Positions 38,994-49,643 of a stretch of 64,000 bases of DNA are shown here, piece after piece. The notes under the pieces are model-generated. The model was not told the origin of the DNA and did no database searches. It worked only from the letters and a program-made list of their open reading frames with translations. The position numbers and the translations under genes were made by a program. This DNA is from Gerris lacustris (lineage: Eukaryota > Arthropoda > Insecta > Hemiptera > Gerridae), in assembly GCA_951217055.1 (NCBI GenBank), contig OX578282.1:42522329-42586328 (forward strand). Reading direction: 5' to 3'. The first letter of the stretch is position 1; each line of letters opens with the position of its first letter.

Positions 38994-39570
38994 CCCTTAG
39001 TGGTACGGCTATAGTGGATAAACAATGAGGTACAGGTGGCGTACGTTATGCGCCAATGCATTTTTCATACCATAAATACGTCAAATTAAGATTATGTAGA
39101 TTGCGTTTTGGAAATGTTGAACTAAAGTCAATTAACGTATTACATATTTATTTCTCAATGATATGTTTATTTATAAAAATACAAATTACTTTTTAAAAAA
39201 ATATTAATGATCTTCTGACTTAAAGTCAGGCTTACAACCTTAATTAATTATTAGTTGTCAAAGTCCTAAGATAACTCCTCACAACCATCATCCTAATCCA
39301 ACAACTCTCGCAAAACCGACAAATATTGATCGGGTGGCACAATTTCTCTACTGCACATTGTGGCACGGGTGGCATATACAGTTTACCAAGGTAAATAAAC
39401 ATGCCACAACAATAAAGCAATAATAAAAGTAGACTGTTTCGTCTTTTGTAGGAGTCTCTAGTGGTAGGGTAGATTGAGGGTTTATTATTCCCTCATCGTG
39501 CATCTGTTATTTACTGAATTTTTTTACTCGTGGCACACTAAATGCACCAGCCCTTGTCACTTAGGGTTAA
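38990..39570. mobile_element. piggyBac-like MITE with TTAA target duplication (copy 2)
   Basis: TTAA at 38990-38993 and 39567-39570 flank a 573-bp body. The left end is CCCTTAGTGGTACGGCT; the right end reverse-complements to CCCTAAGTGACAAGGGCT. It differs in sequence from the MITE at 6764, so it is a separate family. No transposase frame. Confidence 0.75.
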
Positions 39571-40639
39571 TCAATATGTTAAAGAAATTATAATCATAGA
39601 TCATGACCTGGAATTAAATTATTTTTTATTTTTCAAGAAGGGAGGAAAATAAAAATGCTTTTTTATCTGGGAATCAAACAACAGCTCCCTTGCTGTCTGT
39701 GCTATTACTCTTGACAAATTATTTAAGATTTTTTTTTTTCTTTTACAATTTGACAAATTTACATTAAACCTATTGCAAATAATTAAGAAACATTACTACT
39801 AAAATATAGGCCACATGCTTTTATTATTTTTAATCTATCTGTAAGGTTCAAGTTGAGTAATCCATTTTGAACTTAACTTACCAGCTCATTAGTAATCTTA
39901 ATCTTTAATTTGGACTATTGTTTATTGCTGGTTATTAATTCAATAAACTAGAGGATACTTTCAACAAATTAGAACTAATGCTCATCAATGAGTGTGGACT
40001 CTGTTAACTGCTGAATTCTAACCCTGTGTTTTTTTGTCTTCTTTTTTTAACAGCATTAATCTGCTAAACATCTAAAAGTTTTAGAAATGCAACCTATGAT
40101 AACACGTTATTTAGAAACCTTTTATTGACCGAACATAGTGAGGTCTATGTTTTAACTTATCTTTTCCTGAGTGGACCATTAGGCATTTCGTCTGCAAATG
40201 TTTGTTACACAGTTATGACCAAACACGTAAATAAATATATATGTGTGTGTGTATATATATGTATTTAATTATAATAACAATTTTACCCCTAAAAATTGTA
40301 AACTTGGTTGATCCAAGTTTGTTATAAAGAAAGACTTTGTTGATCATGATACTCAACATCTCTGAAGTAGCTTTTGTTATTTCAATAATAGGATGTAGTA
40401 GCAAGAAATGTAGTTAAATCACAATCATTCTTACTAACATTGAAATAAATATTAACTTTTTTCAAAATTAAATATTGTATATTTTTATATTACAAAAATT
40501 AAATTAAGACTATAATATTAATAATAACTTATAACAAAGATATTGCATGAGTTTATATATTTGAGATCATTATATATATTCTAGTATAAAGGATAAGATG
40601 TTTACATTACATACAATACAATATTAAGGGTGTTATAAT

Positions 40640-43600
40640 TTAAGGTGGCATAACGGTGAGTATATCGATGGCTTCTTGTTTAGGAGTAGTTTTAAAACGG
40701 AGTAAATCTGGGTCAATTTCAGGTAGGACTTTGGTCTGAGGAAATCCCCAATCTAGGAAAAGAGATCCATTTGGTCCATTTTCACATGGGTCACCTTCAA
40801 ACAACGAAAAAAAGTTGTTAGTTCATTAAATAAATGTAAGTGTAAAATAATTGTCAAGAAGTAATGGAAATTAAAAATAATATTTGCAACAGAGTGCCTT
40901 TTTATGGCAGGGTAGCTACGAAGCGGAGTGTCATTGGTACACACTCCACTAGGGTCAGCTTATGAATAGCCTTAGTTCGTTTTCAATGTACACAGTCGGC
41001 TTCTTTATATGGTTTTTAATTTCTATTGTTAAATTTCAAATAATGATATTTAACTAAATAGGCTTACCATTTACTAGACTGTTAATAGCTGCATCACTTG
41101 TTTGCTGAAGCATGCTTGGACTGTCACTTGCTGTGAAATAAAAAAAATTAAAAAATCAGATATAAAATAATAAAAGGTCCAAGGAGAGTTTCATTATTGT
41201 ATATCAGTTGCAGTGTTCCTTGTTATCTACTATAGATATTACTCGTACCTGATGGATCATTAAGAGAGAATTGACTAAAGTGTCCTGTGGAGGCTCCAGC
41301 AAGGTGTTCCTGTTTTATTGTTATCTTCCCTTGTTTCCTCCACTTGGCTCGTCTATTTTGGAACCACACCTTTAACATAGAATACATTGTTATTATTCAT
41401 TTGTTTAATCTGAACAATATTTAATTGAGATATTTAATCTGAAATAAGTCAAATCAACTTTTTCATAAGCAAATTCTGGTTTAAACTGTGGGACCGTGTT
41501 TAAAAAAAACTTAAAAGCGAATCTGTAACTTCAATTTATTAAACAAATGCTTGTGATACAAATTAACTAGTCTCAATTTAAAATATCTCAAAAACACTAG
41601 CTTTTATCATTTTAACATAAAAAATTTGGTTGTTTTGGCCAATATTTGGGGGGTAATCAAACAATGATAGTTAATGCACACTTTCATAAAAATAAATTGG
41701 TGGCTTAATTTGAAATAATCTATCATTGTTTAACTACCATATAAAAAATCGGTCCGAGACAACTCAGACAAACTTTCTCATATTTATAATTACTTAGCCC
41801 AGTGTTTCCATTTATTAGTTTTCAAATGTACATTTAAATATTATTGAACTTTTCATCAAAATTTATTATAAAAATAACTTCTCCTGGGTGGGGAATCGAA
41901 CCCGGGCTCTCTCCGTCCGCGTTTTAAGCTAATTTCTCAGGAACTAGATTTTTCCCGGGGAAACGGCTTATATCGTATTCAAATGGACTACATTTTAGAA
42001 TTTTTTAATCAAAATCGTCGGAACCGTTTTCGAGAAATAATTTTTTTTCATGTTTTTTCAGAGTTTTTGGGGGGTAGCGCCCCCAAATTTAGAGCTAAAA
42101 TTCATTTCTCGATTTCGCCTCGGGGTATGATTTTTCTGGACATGTATGCCAAATTTCGTCAAAATCGGCCCAGTAGTTTAGGCTCCAGGCGTCTGCACAG
42201 ACAGACGACAGACAGACATTTTTTAAAAACCACTTTTTTGGACTCAGGGGACCTCAAAACATGTAAATCCATCAAAATCACAAAATCGAATTTTCGCGCC
42301 ATTACAATACTTTCTCTTTACATGAGATAGTAAAAACAATATGATGACCGTTTCAGTCTTTAAACTATTTTCGATGATTATACATAGACCCGAGTAAAAA
42401 TAACAAGTGTTAATAAGTAAAAAAATAGCCTAGGTATCTATGGTGGTATTATTGTGGAGGAGCCCAAGGCAAAAAAAGGCAAGCTCAAAGGTGCGACTAA
42501 GAACCTGGGAAAAATTACTACCTGAGTAAAGGGCTCAGTAAGGAACATACATGAAATAAACTAAAGTTAAAAACTTAAACTAGGAATTTAATAAAAAATA
42601 CATAGTTATGAGGTTTAAAATTGTTTAATAATATAACATACTCCAGGGACATAACATAATTTGATGAAACAATGTGACAAACGATAATTTAATTGTAATT
42701 TTTATGTATATTATGGTTAGACATTTATAGATTATTTTAAATTGAAACACCAGTGTTTTTTTTTAATTTAAGTGGCACTAATTATCATTACTATTACATA
42801 CGAGTGCCATTCGGAAAGTAACCTCCGATTGGCCACTGTGAGGGAAGTAGTGGGAGTAGCGGCACCATTGTTGCTCTGACTCGCGGCAGGTCAGTTGCCA
42901 TCAAGCCAACGAAGTGGTCGAGTGAAGGTTGTACGAGTTCTAGTTTGGTTTTTATAGAATCTTGAAATGTGCGCTAAGTGCGAGTTTTGTGGTGCTAGGT
43001 AAGAATTTTGGGCACCCATCAAGCACAGAACTTCCAGCAACCTAACCTCTCTGTCACTACCGCATATAACACAGTCCTAGAAATCTGTGGAAATTCATTA
43101 GACAGCTACGAAATTGTGAAACGTCAATTTTCACAAACAATTTTCTGAATGAGTTCATCGGTGACTTCATCATGAATGTTTTTTTTTTTTTGTCCACTTT
43201 TAAATGAACAAACCCATTCACGTACAACTCCTTCACTCATAACACTTTGTCCATAATTGGCACAAAGTTCTCAATGAATAGCTGCTGCCGAATATTATTT
43301 TGCCGTAAAAAAAAAACAAACCTTATAACAGCTTGCACTTCGCATTTGGCGGGGTTTTTAATTGTAGCGCGCATTTCAAGATGCTATAAAAATCAAACTA
43401 GGGATCGTACGACCTTCACTCAACCACGGGTTGATGCAAAATGTTTGGTCCTAAACCATTCATGACGTGATTACTATTAATTTAGCAATATTTTAAAGGG
43501 TGTTGGTCTTAAATTTACAAATATCAAGCTTATATAGATGGTACCTACGATACTTAAATATTTACTGGATCATTTTATAAGTAAATCCTTCTGATAGTTT

Positions 43601-46600
43601 TAGCTTTCTAGGTAGTCAGGAAGTGGGTCAAATTTAGGTTTCAAGATTAGGAGACAAAAAACAAAGTAAGTTAAATAAAAGCGTGCACAATTTCATCCCT
43701 TATTTTTCCATCATAATTTTAATCCGTTTTAAATCTGTGCAGTATAATAATGTAAAACTGGTTTAACCATCTACCACTTCTGAACAATCAATTCTTTTTT
43801 GTCACACTACTAATTAATGTATAATTAATAATACTAATTAATATACCTGTACTCTAGCCTCAGTTAAATCAATTCTCATAGCCAGTTCTTCTCTGAAGAA
43901 TACATCTGGATAATGCGTCTTGTGGAATGCCCTTTCTAATTCTTCTAACTGATAGTTACTGAATGTTGTTCTAAACAAAAAACAACTATTTAGTATATAA
44001 CGGTTCAAGAGAATATTCATATGATAATAGCATATTGTGTTTATTTCTATTACTTATTTTTTAGTTGAGATATTCTTGATCAGGAAATTAATTGATTAAT
44101 CATCTGTTTATTATTGCTATGAAGTGTTTTTGGTAATAGTTAAAGAGAGACCTTTAGTTCTATTTCACTGTTTTAATGAGGTATAATAGGGGTATTCATG
44201 ATCTTCGTTTAATGAGTTAAATGTTAGGAAGTGAAGATTGTGAGGGACCTTGACCAGAAGACGAGTTTTACGTTAAATGTTAAGCAGCTGGTGCTTTCAG
44301 TGGCTTACACATGCACCATTTGACAGTTTTTAGATTAGAGAAATATATTTTTCTCATCCATTTTCCTACCTACATGATCTCAACCCGATTTAACATCTGT
44401 GAAACTTCATTTACCTCACCTCAAAGCCGAGCTAAATGATAAGGGAATAGTTATTTGATAAAAATGAAGTATCATTTAACCAACTTAAGTGTCGTTTAGA
44501 ACGTTAAACTAAAGATTCTTGAATACCTCTATTATATTGGTAGTACTGTAATGAGAAAAATAAATAATATTAGAAAAATTTGGAATTTGTTGTTCAAATA
44601 TTTTATAAATAAATCTTTATTCCAAGTAAAAGGTTTATTGATATCACAGTTTCTGAGTGAGTTGATGGAATGTACTTTATCTCATAACAGAAGTTAACAA
44701 GAGGATTAATAATTTCTACTTTTCCTGAAATCTAGAATTTTCCTCAGAACATCCTTTACCATATTAGAGCAATACAGGTTAAAGTCTTCAGCTAATAGAC
44801 ATCAGAATGTAAGGAGTATGAAAATAATGCTAATAATCTTAACCCTAGAATACTACCGTTCAATATTAATATGTTGTTACTACCGATACGTCACTGTGAC
44901 TATCATTGGATCTTATTTAATTAAACTATTTTTTAGTCTCAAAATAAAGTAAGTTACTTAAAAATGCATTATTGGTTTGGTTTATAATAAATAAATAGGC
45001 GATTCATGAATATTTCTTTAAAAAAAGTAGGTACACATTTCTGTATTAATAAGAAGAGGAACACAATTTTCTATCAGGTAACATCTATTCTCAGTAATAT
45101 TTTCGTCTGTTTCAGTCAAATTTCTTACAACTGAGCGTTAAAAAGTATTGCACAATATGAAACTAAGTCCTATTTAAAGCTTATTTTGCAAATCATTTGT
45201 GCTAATTCGAGTCAGCAGAAGGAGATGTGCTTGAAATTGAAGTACAGCTTGGACCAACTTTCTCATATATATATATTTTTATTTTAATAGTCTACATTCT
45301 CATCTTTGTGTGTTATTGTCATGGAAACTAGATGTTTCTCAGGAAAGCTGCTTTTATGGGTCTTAATGGTATATAAATAGACTTCATTTGAAATATCGTT
45401 ATGCTTTTTTTTATGTATGTATTCCGAAATTGATAAAGTAGTTTAGATTTTCCCATATCATATTTTCTTTTAGAAACCAAAATTGAATTCTTTTACCAGC
45501 ACATACTTCATTTCTCTAAAACTCTACGTATATTATGAGAACAAATCAAAATAAATGTAAGGCTCTATTCTTGGAGAAAGTAGCTATTACCTGTATCTCC
45601 TCTGTTTTCGTTTTCCGCCCGCTGCATTTTGAGCAATGATACATTGTGAGTATGATGTGGGGGGTGAACTGGGAGCTAGTTCTATTCCGCTGACATTGCT
45701 GCCACTACCGCCTACTCCAATACTATCATCTATACTGTCACAGCTATAGCCTGCGTAACAGTCAATCAAACCTGGTTCATTTAGTTAACTTTCAAAACTT
45801 GGACTCTCGAACAATTTTGTATAACAGACATAAATGTATTTAAATTCTTAAAATAGTTAGTACATTAACCATAGGGCCATGGATAAATAATTTGTCTCTT
45901 AAATCAGCATAACACTCTAGTAGTAAATTATTAAAATTTTCTATTATTAAACATTAATATACTATAAAAATTTAAAAAAAATATAACATTCAAAACTCAT
46001 AAAATATCTATATAATAATTTATTATATTTAATTATATTGCAAAACATAAAGGTTTTGGTTTGGTGGAGTGCAATAAATATGTTTATATGAACATAGCTC
46101 ATTGTCTTAATTTCTGTTATACTTTATTGTAAAGAACTAATTGTAATGTATGTTGCGGCTGAGTTTCTAGGTCATTACTGGAAGACCTAGAGCTTCATGA
46201 TATACTCAGTAGTAATAGTAGAGGATGGGGTGGACGGATCCAAGTAAATACACGACACTTGTTACCTATTGTGAAAGACAATGAAAACTTATTGCTTTAA
46301 AAAAATTAATCTGGTAATAAGTGTGGCTTTTATTATGTTTGGGCTGTGAAGCGGTTTCTTTTGCAAAATTTAGGATGTGAAAGTATTCTATTAAAACTAT
46401 TATTAATTGAAAAAAAAACAATATATTAATAATAAGTTAGGAATGCAGAAAAAGTTCCTCAATGAAAAAACTGTTAATTTATCAATTTTGCTTTTTGATC
46501 AGATTATTGTAAAATAATTAACACTAAGTACATTGTTTATTAACTGATAAATTTCGCTCTTTGAGTTATATAAAATTGATTGAGATAGTATAACTCAAAT

Positions 46601-48708
46601 ACCAAAGTTGATACTCTTTTTAAAATTAGTATTTACTATTGTCAGCATGGAAAAATAAAAAAATGTGGAGGAGAGCCAATGAGAGCACTGAATTTTGAAT
46701 TCGAGAAGGTCGTGCCAACTAGACAAATAAAAAATGTCACTGGCCCCACCTCTCCGACAGAACTAGTGGCTTTATTTTTTTCCTCATATATGTTGGCCAA
46801 TCCGAGTTTCAAAAGTTAATACTAATTGTAAAAAGAGTATAGTTGATTGTAAAAAAAAAACACTACATAGTTTTTGACTCTTGTTGTTTTTATAAGTTGG
46901 AGGTATTCAGAACAATGAGGAAGTGTGTAGTGTAGAAAAGTGAGTAGTTTATTTATTTTAAACTTATAAAAACCCTAAAAATATGAGAATCATAAAGCTT
47001 TAAAATGAAACTAATCAAGATTTTGGTGGAAATTATTTTTTTGAACTGAATCAAAAGTCAATTTTTAAAAATAAGTTTTTGATATTTACATGCAACTACT
47101 GTTGTATGGCATATAAACAAGGGTACTTCTTTAGATTGTTACTCCCCTATGCTTTTTAGAATATAAATGACTTTGACTAAATAACAATTAAGACAAAGGG
47201 ATGTTTAGTCCAATGTACTTGGGGACAAAGGAATATCACACTTCTGTTTTTATAAGGGGAGTACCAGACTAAAGAAGAACATTCCGTACACCTTCTTTAG
47301 ACTGTTACTCCCCTCTGCTTATTTTATAAGGGGAGTAACAATCTAAAGAAGTGCCTAAACAAGCAGATAATAATATGAATAAAGTTGGATTAGGTTAGTT
47401 ACTTGATCTTGTCCACTAGGCTGAATTACTTAACAATGGTTTAAGTCCTATGACGGATAGGAATTAGTTAAATCAAGTTAGAGTGTGTTACTTTAAAACT
47501 TTAAACCCTTCATATTCTATTAAGTTAAATCCATGTAGGGAGGGGTTGTGGTTTGGATAGCTAGCCAAAGCACAACAAGTCTTTAAGCTTCTAATTTGTT
47601 TAGCACTAATTCAATAACTCCTCCGAATTCAATTTGGAATAATAAAATAAAAAATACTAAGCTGAGGGGACCTGTCTCATCCAAACCTTGTTTTATATCT
47701 TGTCAACAGTTCCATTCAGTCAACAATCCCTTCACTTCCCTTGTTTGCTTTCTGCAGTGATTAACTTATATTTTATAAAACTAGAGTCATATCAGTAAAT
47801 AAATTCTATAATTTTCTCATTTATAAATAATTAATTGTGGATTAAGATCAATTTGATATTTCTTTATTAATTTTTAAATAAAGTGTTGCCATTTATTTAT
47901 TTATTTTTGTGCTTTACGGTAATAACTTCAATTTGTTAAAAAAAAATAAGGTTATACCACAAACTTTTCTTTATTTTTACTTTACAGAATGATATTTTTA
48001 ATTGATTTATTTAGCTTGTATAAAATAAAGTAGAGTTAAACTTGATATAAGTTAAAACGATTCTTGTCAAAATATCATTTTGATGAAAGCATTTGTTATT
48101 ATTATATTTATTAAATAAAAAAACATCATTTTTAATGCTTAATTTAAGTAAACTTGAGCACAGAGAAAAATTATCACTTTGGATGTTTATTTAATAAAGA
48201 ACATTAATTTTATGTATTATCTTATAATTCTGAATAAATATTAAAAATAAAATTAATATTTAAAAAATAGAATAAATTACAATAAATAAATAAATGAATA
48301 CAAAAAGTAATACTAATTAAATAAAATAATAATAATTATAAGAAAGATTGGAAGAATTATTATATTAAGGTATACATATTTTTAATAAATGTGGTTCAAG
48401 TGAATTAGAATAATCCAAATTAAAAAAATAGGTGAAACTTTTATTTTAAAATATAACAAGCCAGAATCAATGATAATACCTAAAGGTTTAATAAATTATT
48501 ATAATGTACGTCAAGTACAACAAATAATCATACTGAATAATTCAGAATTAAATAATAATTATTAATATATTAATAATAAATAATTTGAAATAAAATTAAT
48601 AATAATATATTAAATAATTAATATTTAATACTTACTAAGTTTTTCTGGTGAGTTTAAAATTCCAGATAGGAGTGGATCACAGTCAAATTCACTATCTAAT
48701 TCACTCAT
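40640..48708 (-). CDS. Pph13: Paired-class (Q50) homeodomain transcription factor, Pph13/Arx type
   Basis: Six coding exons on the - strand: 48636-48708, 45591-45771, 43847-43970, 41249-41369, 41068-41130, 40640-40794, giving 238 aa. The start is [16 protein letters not shown]. The homeodomain covers about residues 81-140: [11 protein letters not shown] arm, [40 protein letters not shown] and NRRAKWRKQ, with Gln at homeodomain position 50 and the invariant Asn51. The arm is aristaless/Arx-like; VFFREELA and KWRKQGKI fit Pph13, which in flies controls rhodopsin and phototransduction genes. No paired domain or OAR motif is present. A Ser/Gly-rich linker precedes the homeodomain, and the tail is acidic (EIDPDLLRF). 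The homeobox is certain; the Pph13 assignment is by recalled similarity, with Arx or another paired-like factor as alternative. An unseen 5' UTR exon is possible. Confidence 0.82.
41743..41947 (-). repeat. SINE-like repeat family 4 with B box, copy 2
   Basis: Reverse complement of the copy at 19908-20112. On the - strand it reads CCCGGGTTCGATTCCCCACC, a near-consensus tRNA B box, followed by CAGGAGAAGTTATTTTTATA. It lies in intron 3 of the homeobox gene, next to the repeat at 41948-42335. Confidence 0.65.
41948..42335 (+). repeat. Dispersed repeat family 5 (CCGTTTTCGAG / GACAGACAGAC type), copy 1
   Basis: Contains TCGGAACCGTTTTCGAGAAA, GGGGGTAGCGCCCCCAAA, ATCGGCCCAGTAGTTTAGGC, GCACAGACAGACGACAGACA and TCGAATTTTCGCGCCAT. 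Parts recur at 55014-55195. Blocks of this kind are common in insect non-coding repeats. The open frame 41983-42330 follows from composition and is not a gene. Confidence 0.6.
42799..43440 (-). mobile_element. Mariner relic with inverted 5' end
   Basis: The TA-flanked end CGAGTGCCATTCGGAAAGTA at 42801 is a mariner terminal repeat. The sequence after it, about 42910-42990 (GTCGAGTGAAGG, TAGTTTGGTTTTTATAG, ATCTTGAAATG), recurs inverted at about 43365-43430, next to a transposase N-terminus that reads inward. The C-terminal catalytic part and the second terminal repeat are absent. It sits in the homeobox gene, between exons 3 and 4. Confidence 0.7.
42975..43374 (-). pseudogene. Mariner transposase N-terminal fragment, disrupted
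   Basis: From the ATG ending at 43374 on the - strand the frames read [19 protein letters not shown], then [43 protein letters not shown] and WVPKILT. These are the helix-turn-helix region and the WVPK-type motif of mariner transposases. There are several in-frame stops (one replaces the Arg of IHRELC) and at least two frameshifts. The DDD catalytic residues are missing. Confidence 0.75.
46608..46843 (+). repeat. Interspersed repeat family 3, copy 3, with terminal inverted repeats
   Basis: The left arm contains ATACTCTTTTTAAAATTAGT and the right arm reverse-complements to ATACTCTTTTTACAATTAGT, with further pairing outward. The core has GGAGAGCCAATGAGAGC, AATTTTGAATTCGAGAAGGT, AATGTCACTGG and TGTTGGCCAATCCGAG. 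It is in the homeobox intron 1. Confidence 0.65.
47125..47352. mobile_element. Double fold-back element (two nested inverted repeat pairs)
   Basis: The motif ACTTCTTTAGATTGTTACTC followed by CCCT occurs at 47125 (forward), near 47255-47276 (inverted, one variant base), near 47292-47314 (forward) and 47331-47352 (inverted). The order forward-reverse-forward-reverse suggests two copies of one palindromic MITE in tandem, or one MITE with an internal duplication. Non-coding. Confidence 0.65.
47850..48630. other. Extremely AT-rich segment of the homeobox intron 1
   Basis: Apart from a few short stretches this 780 bp is almost entirely A and T, with many TAATAATTA and AATAAATAAA strings. No element boundary is visible. 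It ends directly at the exon 1 donor. Confidence 0.6.
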
Positions 48709-49412
48709 AATTAAGGTTTTAGTATATTTATTTATTTAATTTTTTTTTTTCAATTTTACTTATTTATTTGCACAAAGGAATTGACATTGTACACAATCTA
48801 AAATATATAAATTAAATTAATGCAATTTACTTCATAATTAAATGAACACTTTTAATGTGTTGAATGGTATGAAAATATAATTAATAAATTATATTAATAT
48901 ATTAAGTGTAGTTATGTGTTTGCTATCAGCTAATCTAGTTTGTTTAAGTTAAAAGAAAAATGTGGTGAGGTGAAATACTAGAGGGTGGCTAGCAAGATAG
49001 AATAGCACCTCCCCCCACATCTAGACAGGGACTTAGTGGAAGCCATATTAAGTATTTTAGACTTCTACAGTTGCATAAGTTTTTTAACCAATTGATTTTA
49101 AAGGGGACACCTTTAAAAAGAAAAACTATCTTGGCTGACAGTTATATACTTATATGACATTACACATTTACAGTTTATGTGTAATGTGTAGCATAGATAA
49201 TATTATAGTCAATCTCTGGAAAAATTGAGCATAAGGGACTTAAATAAATATTTTATTTTTTTGTTATAATTATTATACATTTGTTATCAATACTATTAAA
49301 ATTGAATAAATGTTTAAAATATTTTTATTTCCCATAGATTTTATTACTGTAAAATTTCATCACAAAATTCTAACTACTTTTTGAATTTTTCATAGATATT
49401 ATTTTTCTATAC

Positions 49413-49643
49413 TCCAGCCGAAAGTTTTTAATTCTGAAAGCACAGGTAAATCAATGAAATGGGGAGAGGAGCCAATGACAGCTCGAGATTTTGGCAGATA
49501 GTAGGTCTGGCCAACTAGGCAAACAAAAATATCATTGGGGGAGGGGTGTTGCCCTCAGAACAACAGGCCCAGTAGTTTTGTTTTTTCGTCTCACCTAGGT
49601 TGGCCAATTTTAGTGTCAAAAATTAAAAAAAAATTCGGCTGGA
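49413..49643 (+). repeat. Interspersed repeat family 3, copy 4, with terminal inverted repeats
   Basis: The outermost bases TCCAGCCGAA at the left are exactly inverted at the right (TTCGGCTGGA). Inside, GAGGAGCCAATGACAGC, TCTGGCCAACTAGGCAAACA, GTTGCCCTCAGAACAAC and AGGTTGGCCAATTTTAG match the family core. The frame 49535-49726 across it is not a gene. Confidence 0.65.

Larger units (their letters stand above)
37702..40639. other. Intergenic region between Cullin-2 and the homeobox gene (tail to tail)
   Basis: Holds both 3' UTRs. Repeats fill 38206-39570: hAT relic, SINE copy b and piggyBac-like MITE 2, nearly back to back. A short AT/GT microsatellite lies around 40234-40266. I see no gene. 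Confidence 0.7.

Noticed and set aside
41983..42330. 115-codon + strand ORF
   Set aside because: It coincides with dispersed repeat family 5; the matching region at 55014 does not keep the frame.
44841..44885. Possible third piggyBac-like left end (TTAACCCTAGAATACTACCG)
   Set aside because: No inverse partner with GGGTTAA was found within the next few kb.
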